Positions 48,776 to 56,105 of a stretch of 64,000 nt of DNA are shown piece after piece; position 1 is the stretch's first letter; each line of letters opens with the position of its first letter. Made by a program: the position numbers and the translations under genes. The notes under the pieces are model-generated. The model did not search any database. It was not told the DNA's origin and saw only the letters and a program-made list of their open reading frames with translations. This DNA is from Pseudomonas sp. K2I15 (lineage in GTDB: Bacteria > Pseudomonadota > Gammaproteobacteria > Pseudomonadales > Pseudomonadaceae), in assembly GCF_002204795.1 (NCBI RefSeq), contig NZ_NIXO01000007.1, positions 1-64,000 on the forward strand, given 5' to 3'.

Positions 48776-49594
48776 TTGAAAAGCCTGTCTGGCTTTTCTG
48801 TGTTGATAAAAAAGGCGCCCCTTGCGGGCGCCTTTTTTGTGTCTGCGATTTGGCTGGCGCCCGCCCAGGCCGAGGTGTTCTGCCCGGCGCCTGGCAATGT
48901 GGGTACCTTCGACGTGCAGCGGGTGGTGGATGGCGACACGGTGCGCCTCAAGGACGGCCGCAGCGTGCGCATGATCGGCGTCAACGCCCCGGAAACCGGC
49001 AAGCAGGGACGCACTGACGAGCCCTTCGCCGTGGCCGCCAGGGAGCGCTTGCAAAGCCTGGTGGATGCAAGCGGTGGGCGAGTTGGCGTAGTGCCCGGCC
49101 GGGAGAGCAAGGACCGCTACGGGCGCACCCTGGCTCATCTCTACGGCGCCAATGGAGCGAATCTGGAGGCGCAGTTGCTCGCCGAAGGCCTGGGTTTCCA
49201 GGTGGCGGTCGCGCCGAATGTGGAACTGGTTGCCTGCCAGCAAGCCGCCGAACGCAGCGCCCGGCTGGCCCGGTTGGGGGTGTGGCGCCAGTCACCGGTA
49301 GTCGACGTGGCGAAGATCCAGCGCTCCGGTTTTGCCGTGGTCAGCGGCCAGGTGAGCAAAATCGAGCGCAATCGCGGCGGAATCTGGATTGAGTTGCAGG
49401 ATTCACTGGTATTACGCATTGCACCCAATCTGGTGGACGCGTTCGACGGTGCGCTGTTGAAGGGTTTGCAGGGCCAGTCCATCGAAGCCCGCGGCTGGGT
49501 GCTGGACCGTTCTCGGCGCGCAGGCCTGAAAAATGGCCAGGCGCGCTGGCTGCTGCCATTGACCGATCCCGGCATGCTTCAGCGGGCGCCGTAA
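48776..49594 (+). CDS. Secreted thermonuclease-family (SNase-like) protein
   Basis: A 272-residue protein with a signal peptide ending near LAPAQAE and an SNase fold. VVDGDTVRL lies about 30 residues after the signal, then MIGVNAPETG, DRYGRTLAHLY and LLAEGLGFQV, with active-site Arg and Glu residues in the expected places. About 100 residues follow that resemble an OB-like tail. Start choice is uncertain: TTG 48776 has a TAAGG site; GTG 48800, TTG 48803 and GTG 48839 are in frame. The first two-thirds of the signal peptide is encoded by the rpmE terminator, which may make expression depend on readthrough. Confidence 0.82.
   Translation: MKSLSGFSVLIKKAPLAGAFFVSAIWLAPAQAEVFCPAPGNVGTFDVQRVVDGDTVRLKDGRSVRMIGVNAPETGKQGRTDEPFAVAARERLQSLVDASGGRVGVVPGRESKDRYGRTLAHLYGANGANLEAQLLAEGLGFQVAVAPNVELVACQQAAERSARLARLGVWRQSPVVDVAKIQRSGFAVVSGQVSKIERNRGGIWIELQDSLVLRIAPNLVDAFDGALLKGLQGQSIEARGWVLDRSRRAGLKNGQARWLLPLTDPGMLQRAP
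48808..48838 (+). terminator. rpmE intrinsic terminator, overlapping the nuclease gene
   Basis: A run of A, then GGCGCC, loop CCTTGCG, GGCGCC and a run of six T: a classic intrinsic terminator 42 bases after the rpmE stop. The same bases read in the nuclease frame as KKAPLAGAFF, part of its signal peptide. Confidence 0.88.
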
Positions 49595-49774
49595 GAAAAA
49601 TTGTAGACATTTTTTAGATCGATTGTGAACAGTTGAGCCCTTGTATCCCGTGGCTCTTGGCCAAAAGTCGTAGGGCAGGGCCCTTGACACCTGTGACTGC
49701 CCAGTCTTGTGGGGACTTTGCGACACGCGTATCCTCGGCGGTCCGTCGTCTAACAGTAAAAGCGGAATGCCGAT

Positions 49775-51043
49775 ATGTCTGATTTGAAAACTGCCGCTCT
49801 CGAATATCACGCCCATCCTCGTCCAGGAAAGCTGAGTGTCGAGCTCACCAAGGCCACCGCTACCGCCCGCGACCTGTCGCTGGCCTACAGCCCTGGTGTA
49901 GCCGAGCCTGTACGCGAAATCGCCCGCGATCCTGAGCTGGCGTACAAGTACACCGGCAAAGGCAACCTGGTTGCAGTGATTTCTGATGGCACCGCGATCC
50001 TCGGCCTGGGTAACCTCGGCCCATTGGCCTCCAAGCCAGTCATGGAAGGTAAAGGCGTGCTGTTCAAGCGCTTCGCCGGCATTGACGTATTCGACATCGA
50101 AGTCGATTCCGAAAGCCCGCAGGCTTTCATCGACACCGTAAAACGCATCTCCATCACCTTCGGTGGCATCAACCTGGAAGACATCAAGGCACCTGAGTGC
50201 TTCGAGATCGAAAAGGCCCTGATCGAACAGTGCGACATCCCGGTTTTCCACGATGACCAGCACGGCACCGCGATCGTTACCGCGGCCGGCATGATCAACG
50301 CCCTGGAAATCGCTGGCAAAACCCTCGGCGAAGCCAAGATCGTTTGCCTGGGCGCCGGCGCTGCGGCCATCTCCTGCATGAAGTTGATCGTGAGCATGGG
50401 CGCCAAGCTGGAAAACATTTACATGGTCGACAGCAAGGGCGTGATTCAGTCCGAGCGTACCGACCTGAACCAGTACAAGGCGATGTTCGCGCATCCGTCC
50501 TCCAAGCGTACCCTGGCTGACGCCCTTGACGGTGCAGATGTGTTCGTTGGCCTGTCCGGCCCGAACCTGCTGAGCGCCGAAGGCCTCAAGGCCATGGCGG
50601 CCAACCCGATCGTGTTCGCGTGCTCCAACCCGGATCCGGAGATTTCCCCGGAACTGGCCCACGCCACCCGTAACGACGTGATCATGGCCACCGGCCGTTC
50701 GGACTACCCGAACCAGGTCAACAACGTACTGGGCTTCCCGTTCATCTTCCGTGGTGCCCTGGACGTTCGCGCCAAGCGCATCAACGAAGAGATGAAAGTA
50801 GCTGCCGCCAACGCCCTGCGCGAACTGGCCAAGCTGCCAGTGCCTCAGGATGTATGCGATGCCTACGGTGGCGCAAAACTGGAATTCGGTCGTGAGTACA
50901 TCATCCCGAAACCAATGGATAAGCGCCTGATCACCCTGATCTCCGATGCCGTGGCTAAAGCCGCAATCGAGACTGGTGTGGCCACCCTGCCGTATCCGAA
51001 GAACTACCCGCTGCAAAGCGTGGATGATGTGTTCAACGGCTAA
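49775..51043 (+). CDS. maeB: NADP-type malic enzyme (short form)
   Basis: A 422-residue enzyme that converts malate to pyruvate, CO2 and reduced cofactor. The malic N-terminal domain has the tyrosine of SLAYSPGVAEP near residue 38. FHDDQHGTA near 160 carries the metal-binding acids. The cofactor fold is VCLGAGAAAISCMK near 190. It has no C-terminal phosphotransacetylase-like domain, as usual in pseudomonads. The 180-base gap upstream contains TTGACA at 49684 without a good -10. A terminator follows. Confidence 0.95.
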   Translation: MSDLKTAALEYHAHPRPGKLSVELTKATATARDLSLAYSPGVAEPVREIARDPELAYKYTGKGNLVAVISDGTAILGLGNLGPLASKPVMEGKGVLFKRFAGIDVFDIEVDSESPQAFIDTVKRISITFGGINLEDIKAPECFEIEKALIEQCDIPVFHDDQHGTAIVTAAGMINALEIAGKTLGEAKIVCLGAGAAAISCMKLIVSMGAKLENIYMVDSKGVIQSERTDLNQYKAMFAHPSSKRTLADALDGADVFVGLSGPNLLSAEGLKAMAANPIVFACSNPDPEISPELAHATRNDVIMATGRSDYPNQVNNVLGFPFIFRGALDVRAKRINEEMKVAAANALRELAKLPVPQDVCDAYGGAKLEFGREYIIPKPMDKRLITLISDAVAKAAIETGVATLPYPKNYPLQSVDDVFNG

Positions 51044-51062
51044 GCCGTTGTAGCGCACCAAC

Positions 51063-51098
51063 AAAAAGCCCCGGCTCTTGCGAGTCGGGGCTTTTTTG
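51063..51098 (+). terminator. Intrinsic terminator after maeB
   Basis: A hairpin AAGCCCCGGCTC ... GAGTCGGGGCTT with flanking A and T runs, 20 bases after the maeB stop. The A run makes it partly usable from the other strand. Confidence 0.92.
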
Positions 51099-51130
51099 TG
51101 GCGATTAGCTTGAGCCCTGTGGTGATCCAA

Positions 51131-51158
51131 ATGTGGGAGCGAGCAAGCCCGCTCCCAC
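51131..51158. repeat. Collapsed REPIN remnant
   Basis: GTGGGAGC is followed at once by GAGCAAGCCCGCTCCCAC, that is, the first eight bases of one family 1 arm joined to most of the opposite arm. This looks like a REPIN whose centre was deleted between short repeats. It lies between the maeB terminator and ponA. Confidence 0.7.
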
Positions 51159-51201
51159 CCAAGCCCCCACACATTGGATCTGTGCTCAGCCACAGATCGG
51201 G

Positions 51202-53661
51202 TTAGAACAGATCGATCGGTGCCGCCTCATCCGCCGGCAGCGGGCTGCCCGGTGCAACACCATTGCCCAGCTCGTTGACCGACGGCGGCGTGTCCTCGCT
51301 CTTGAACAACTCGAAGTATGCATTCGGCGTGCTCGGTGCTGCCGCACGACCGCTGACCGGGTCGATCCGCAGGCTGAGAATGCCTTCCGGTTCTGGCTGG
51401 GTATGCAGCGGCATATCCTTCAGCGCAGCACCCATGTAGCTCATCCAGATCGGCAGTGCGACCGTGCCGCCGAACTCCCGGCGACCGAGGCTTTCCGGCT
51501 GGTCGTAACCAGTCCATACGGTGGTCACGTAGTCGGCGTTGTAGCCCGAGAACCACGCATCCTTGGAATCGTTGGTGGTACCGGTTTTACCGGCGATGTC
51601 TGCGCGGCCCAGGGCCAGTGCGCGACGGCCGGTGCCTTTCTTGATCACGTCTTCCAGGATGCTGTTGAGGATGTAGGTGGTGCGCCCATCCACAATACGT
51701 TCGGCTACGGCCGGCGCTTGTGGTGCGGCGGGTGCGCCGGCGGCAGGAGCTTCGCCGGGTGTCGGATTGATGGTGATGCCGCCATTGGTCGGTGCTGCCT
51801 GCCCGTCAGTGGCTGCAACACCATTGACCACGTCGCCCGGCACGCGCGGCGGGTTGGCGGTGAACAGGGTTTCGCCGCTACGGCTTTCGATCTTGTCGAT
51901 CAGGTACGGCGTGATCTTGTAGCCGCCGTTGGCAAAGGTGCTCCAGCCGGTGGCGATTTCCATCGGCGTCAGCGTGGCGGTACCCAGCGCCAGGGACAGG
52001 TTGGGCGGGAGGTCCGACTTGTTGAAGCCGAAGCGCGTGATGTAGTCGATGGTCTTGCCTACACCCATCGCTTGCAGCAGGCGGATCGACACCAGGTTAC
52101 GCGACTTGTACAGCGCCTCGCGGATGCGGATCGGGCCGAGGAAGGTGTTGGTGTCGTTCTTCGGACGCCAGACCTTATCCAGGTATTCGTCGACAAACAC
52201 GATCGGCGCATCGTTGACCAGGCTGGCGGCGGTATAGCCGTTGTCCAGGGCAGCGCTGTAGATAAACGGCTTGAAGCTCGAGCCCGGCTGGCGCTTGGCC
52301 TGGGTGGCACGGTTGTAGTTGCTCTGCTCAAAGGCAAAACCGCCGACCAGGGCGCGAATTGCACCGTTCTGCGGGTCAAGCGACACCAGTGCGCCCTGTG
52401 CCACGGGGACCTGGCTGAATTTCAGGCTGTCGTCCTTCTGGCGCTGCACGCGGATCAAGTCACCGACCTGCGCCACGTCTGACGGCTGCTTGGGCATCGC
52501 GCCCATGCTGTTGGTATTCAGGAACGGGCGAGCCCATTTCATGCTGTCCCACGACACATGTTCTTCGCCGGTGCGGGTCAGTACCTGCACGCCATCTTTT
52601 TTCACCTGGGTGACGATGGCGGGCTCAAGGCCGCTGATCGGGCGCTGTTTGCCCAGTTCGACGGTCCAGGCACTGAGGGTCTTGCCCGGCAGGCGCGATT
52701 CAGGGCCACGGTAGCCGTGGCGCTGATCGTAGGCGACCAGACCATCGTGTACCGACTTGTTGGCGATTTCCTGCAAGTTGCTCGGAATCGTCGTAGTCAC
52801 GCGGAAACCTTCGGTGTACGCCTCGCTGCCAAAACGACCGACCATCTCGGCACGGGCCATTTCGGCGATATACGGAGCATTCACTTCCGGCGTCGGCACG
52901 TGATAGCTGGCGTTCAACGGCTCGGCCACCGCACTTTCGTACGCGGCCTGGTCGATCTTGCCCAGCTTGTACATGCGGCCCAGGATCCAGTCGCGGCGCT
53001 CTTTACTGCGCGCCGGGTTGGCCAGCGGGTTGAAGCGCGATGGGGCTTTGGGCAGGCCGGCAATCATCGCCATCTGCGCCAGGCTGGCGTCACGAATCGA
53101 CTTGCCGTAGTAAACCTGGGAAGCCGCTTCGATGCCGTAGGCACGGTTGCCGAGGTAGATCTTGTTGACGTACAGCTCAAGGATCTCGTCCTTGGTCAGC
53201 TGACGTTCGATCTGCAACGCCAGGAGAATTTCCGTGGCCTTGCGAGAAAAGCTGCGTTCGCTGGTCAGGAAGAAGTTCTTCGCCACCTGCATGGTGATGG
53301 TGCTGCCACCGGACTGAATGTGTCCGCTTTTTACCAACTGCGTGGCCGCCCGCACCAGGCTGCTGGGGTCGACGCCATAGTGATTGGCGAAGTTATCGTC
53401 TTCAGCCGACAGCAGGGCGTTGATGAAATTGGGTGGAATGTCGGCGAAACGGATCGGGGTGCGGCGCATTTCGCCGAACTCCGCGATCAGTTTTTCATCG
53501 CTGCTGTAGACCCGCAAAGGAATCTGCAACTGGATACTTCTCAGGGCCTCTACGGAGGGCAAACCCGGACTAAGGTAGAGATAGGCCCCGCTGAGCACGA
53601 GCATCAGCCCGCAGACGATCGCGACAATGGAGTACCCGAAAAACTTCAGCAGACGAATCAA
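51202..53661 (-). CDS. mrcA: Penicillin-binding protein 1A
   Basis: An 819-residue bifunctional peptidoglycan synthase (ponA). One N-terminal membrane helix (about residues 10-30) is followed by the glycosyltransferase domain with EDDNFANHYGVD near residue 87, GGSTITMQVAKNFFL near 118 and NKIYLGNRAYGIEAA near 166. The transpeptidase domain has its serine in PGSSFKPF near 460, an SRN motif (KSRNLVS) near 525 and KTGTTND near 700. An OB-like insert lies between. A Pro/Ala-rich stretch near 620-650 sits inside the transpeptidase part. It is divergent from pilM, the usual placement. Confidence 0.96.
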   Translation of the reverse strand: MIRLLKFFGYSIVAIVCGLMLVLSGAYLYLSPGLPSVEALRSIQLQIPLRVYSSDEKLIAEFGEMRRTPIRFADIPPNFINALLSAEDDNFANHYGVDPSSLVRAATQLVKSGHIQSGGSTITMQVAKNFFLTSERSFSRKATEILLALQIERQLTKDEILELYVNKIYLGNRAYGIEAASQVYYGKSIRDASLAQMAMIAGLPKAPSRFNPLANPARSKERRDWILGRMYKLGKIDQAAYESAVAEPLNASYHVPTPEVNAPYIAEMARAEMVGRFGSEAYTEGFRVTTTIPSNLQEIANKSVHDGLVAYDQRHGYRGPESRLPGKTLSAWTVELGKQRPISGLEPAIVTQVKKDGVQVLTRTGEEHVSWDSMKWARPFLNTNSMGAMPKQPSDVAQVGDLIRVQRQKDDSLKFSQVPVAQGALVSLDPQNGAIRALVGGFAFEQSNYNRATQAKRQPGSSFKPFIYSAALDNGYTAASLVNDAPIVFVDEYLDKVWRPKNDTNTFLGPIRIREALYKSRNLVSIRLLQAMGVGKTIDYITRFGFNKSDLPPNLSLALGTATLTPMEIATGWSTFANGGYKITPYLIDKIESRSGETLFTANPPRVPGDVVNGVAATDGQAAPTNGGITINPTPGEAPAAGAPAAPQAPAVAERIVDGRTTYILNSILEDVIKKGTGRRALALGRADIAGKTGTTNDSKDAWFSGYNADYVTTVWTGYDQPESLGRREFGGTVALPIWMSYMGAALKDMPLHTQPEPEGILSLRIDPVSGRAAAPSTPNAYFELFKSEDTPPSVNELGNGVAPGSPLPADEAAPIDLF

Positions 53662-53878
53662 GGCTTTTGGATTTCCAAGGAAAAGAATGGGTTAGGCGTC
53701 GGGGCATGCACGGTAAGCGGTGGCTCGACCCGGCCAGCAGATAAACGCGGGAAAAAACGCTGGGCATTAAAGCATTTTTCGGCTTGGGGCGTCATTCGCG
53801 CCGCTCATACAAGCCGACCGAATGCATGAAGCCTGGCAGCAATCAGTCCGTAAGACAGGGAAAGTTTTGGGGAGTTTT

Positions 53879-54532
53879 ATGGGAAAGGGATTTTTCAGGC
53901 GAAAAGCCGATGCCGTCCTCGGTGTCGATATCAATGATGCCGGCATCAGGCTGGTGGAACTGGAGGTTTCAGGCAGCGGCTACAGCGTCCGGGCTTATGC
54001 CACGCAACAGTTGCCGGCCCACGCGGTGGTCGACAGCACTGTGGTTGATTTTGATGCGGTCGCGCAGGCACTTTCCAGCGCGCTGGCACAAGTGCACACC
54101 TCCCTCAGGCATGCCGCCGTGGCTGTGGCCGGGCCTTCGGTGATCACCCGTGTGCTTGAGATGGATGCGGGGCTCACCGATGCTGAAATGGTGCGTCGAA
54201 TCCATGCGGAAGCGGACCAGTACATTCCCTATCCGTTGGAAGATGTGGCCATCGACTTTCAGGTGCAGGGCCCGTCGGCCCGTGATCCGCAACGAATCGA
54301 CGTGTTGCTTGTCGCCTGCCTCAAGGAACAGGTCGAGGCCCGTGAGGCAGTTTTGGCCCTGGCCGGGCTGGCGACGCGAATAGTGGATGTCGAAGCATTT
54401 GCATTGGCCCGCGCGGGCAGGCAGGCTTCGGACAGCATCACGCCGGGCCGTCGCGTCGATGGTGCGCAATGGGCCGTGGATGCCCAGGGAATGGGAGTGG
54501 CCTGCGGGTTGGCCCTGAGGAGTTTCGACTGA
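53879..54532 (+). CDS. pilM: PilM-like protein with a large internal deletion
   Basis: A 217-residue protein; full PilM is about 354. Residues 1-179 match PilM: VLGVDINDAGIRLVEL (phosphate loop), VAVAGPSVITRVLEMDAG, EADQYIPYPLEDVAIDFQVQGPSARDP and VDVEAFALARA. The sequence then jumps through about 24 unfamiliar residues to the PilM C-terminus ACGLALRSFD. The lost middle would hold the second half of the actin-like ATPase fold. No frameshift or stop is present. In intact systems PilM sits under the inner membrane and binds the PilN tail. The ATG at 53879 follows TGGGGAG; upstream in-frame codons are less likely. It shares one base with pilN. Confidence 0.85.
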   Translation: MGKGFFRRKADAVLGVDINDAGIRLVELEVSGSGYSVRAYATQQLPAHAVVDSTVVDFDAVAQALSSALAQVHTSLRHAAVAVAGPSVITRVLEMDAGLTDAEMVRRIHAEADQYIPYPLEDVAIDFQVQGPSARDPQRIDVLLVACLKEQVEAREAVLALAGLATRIVDVEAFALARAGRQASDSITPGRRVDGAQWAVDAQGMGVACGLALRSFD

Positions 54533-55083
54533 TGACACGAATCAACCTGCTGCCGTGGCGCGCAGAACGGAATGAGCGGCGGCGTAAATATTTTCTGGTG
54601 TTTTTGCTGGGGGCGACGCTTGTGGCGCTGGCCGCGGTATGGCTGGCAGACCAGGTGATCGACCGCGCGATTGATCGGCAAATGGCCCGTAACAACCAAT
54701 TGAGCCAGGGCGTCACCGGGCTCGACTCCAGGATCAAGGCCATCGACGAGTTGCACGAGCAGCGCCAGCAGTTGATGGCGCGGATGAAGGTTGTGCAGGG
54801 TTTGCAGGACGACCGTTCGGCGGGCGCTCAGTTGCTGGACCAGTTGGCCCGTGCCGTGCCGGACGGCGTGCAGTTGCGTGAGGTGAGCGTGGAGGGTGGT
54901 TCTGTTTCGATCAGCGGCACTGCCGAATCGAACCATGACATTGCCCAGTTGATGCGTGGCCTTGAGGCTGCGGATGACCTGCAGGCGCCAATGCTTCAGC
55001 GCGTTCGCGGCGCGCAGCAGGGCGACGATAATGGCTTTCAGTTGACGGTTCGCCACGGCCACTCGGATGAGGTGCGCCAATGA
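54532..55083 (+). CDS. pilN: Type IV pilus alignment protein PilN
   Basis: A 183-residue bitopic inner-membrane protein. The N-terminal MTRINLLPWR is the conserved peptide that docks into PilM. A membrane helix follows (about residues 21-41), then a coiled coil and a periplasmic domain. Its length is normal, unlike its neighbours. The start codon overlaps the pilM stop (ATGA-type) and its end overlaps the next gene by four bases. Confidence 0.92.
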   Translation: MTRINLLPWRAERNERRRKYFLVFLLGATLVALAAVWLADQVIDRAIDRQMARNNQLSQGVTGLDSRIKAIDELHEQRQQLMARMKVVQGLQDDRSAGAQLLDQLARAVPDGVQLREVSVEGGSVSISGTAESNHDIAQLMRGLEAADDLQAPMLQRVRGAQQGDDNGFQLTVRHGHSDEVRQ

Positions 55084-56093
55084 GAGGGGCGTCAGGCCTG
55101 CCAAGGCTGACGGAACTCGACATTGCCCAGCTCTACCGAAACGCCGCGAACTGGCCCCTGCCGGGCAAGGCTTTGCTGGGTGGCGCGTTGGTTTGCCTGC
55201 TGTGGATAGCGGGCAACACCTTCTACTTGAGTGGGTCGCGCGAGCAATTGCACCAGCTTGAGGCGCAGGAAGTGGTGCTTGAGCAGCAGGTTGCTTTAAA
55301 AACCAGCGAGGCTGCCGGTCTGGAATCTCAGGCCCGCGAACTCGAAACGATGCGAGGCCGTTTCACCCACCTGTTGCGACAGCTCCCTGCAGATACCGAA
55401 GTGCCGGGGCTGCTTGAAGACATCAGCCGCCTGGGCGCAGCCAATGGCTTGGTGCTGGAGGTCATCGACCTTCTGGATGACCAGCCTCAGCCCCTGTATA
55501 TCGAATCGCCCATGCAGATAGGCGTCACCGGCGCTTTTCACGATCTGGCGGCGTTCATCAATGGCATGGCCGGCCTGCCAAGGATTGTCACAGTGCATGA
55601 CTTGATGTTCAGTCATGTCGATCCCTCTGCGCTGCGCCTCAGCCTGGTGGCCAAGACTTATCGCTATAACCATCAGGCGGGCGATGACCTGGAGCCTGAT
55701 TCACGCGAAGCGCCACCGGTTTTCGCCGAGCCCATTGCCTACGATTTTGCGTCCTTGCGCGATCCTTTCCGGCTGCCCTCTCACCAGCGTGTGAGGCCAG
55801 CAGGGCGACCGGCTGCCGGGCCTGATTTCGCCAGGCCGCGCGGAGTGCTCGAAGGCTTCGCTGTAGAGCAATTCGAAATGGTCGGCACCTTGTCTATTGG
55901 CACCCAAACCTACGCGCTGCTGCGCGGGGCGTCGTCAATCCATCGCCTGGCAATCGGCGATTACCTGGGCCCGGACCACGGGCGCATCACGGCGATTCAT
56001 GACTCCCATGTCGAACTGGCCGAGCTTTTCCCGGATGGCCAGGGCGCATGGCTGGAACGCTCGCAAACCCTTGCCCTGAACGTGAACTCATAA
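55080..56093 (+). CDS. PilO-PilP fusion protein
   Basis: A single 337-residue reading frame combining two normally separate pilus alignment proteins. Residues 1-200 are PilO: a helix at about 27-47, coiled coil 53-100, and a periplasmic domain ending SLVAKTYRYNHQAG. Residues 215-337 are PilP: YDFASLRDPFRLP, then GVLEGFAVEQFEMVGTL, IHRLAIGDYLGPDHGRI and DGQGAWLERSQTLAL, the beta-sandwich that contacts PilQ. The PilP lipoprotein signal and its cysteine are absent, so this PilP domain is tethered to the inner membrane by the PilO helix. No stop or internal ribosome site was seen at the junction. Confidence 0.88.
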   Translation: MRGASGLPRLTELDIAQLYRNAANWPLPGKALLGGALVCLLWIAGNTFYLSGSREQLHQLEAQEVVLEQQVALKTSEAAGLESQARELETMRGRFTHLLRQLPADTEVPGLLEDISRLGAANGLVLEVIDLLDDQPQPLYIESPMQIGVTGAFHDLAAFINGMAGLPRIVTVHDLMFSHVDPSALRLSLVAKTYRYNHQAGDDLEPDSREAPPVFAEPIAYDFASLRDPFRLPSHQRVRPAGRPAAGPDFARPRGVLEGFAVEQFEMVGTLSIGTQTYALLRGASSIHRLAIGDYLGPDHGRITAIHDSHVELAELFPDGQGAWLERSQTLALNVNS

Positions 56094-56105
56094 CGGAAAC
56101 AAACA

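Noticed and set aside
49684..49712. maeB promoter from TTGACA
   Set aside because: The -35 is perfect but the spacing-matched -10 (TTGTGG) is not acceptable; no confident promoter can be named.
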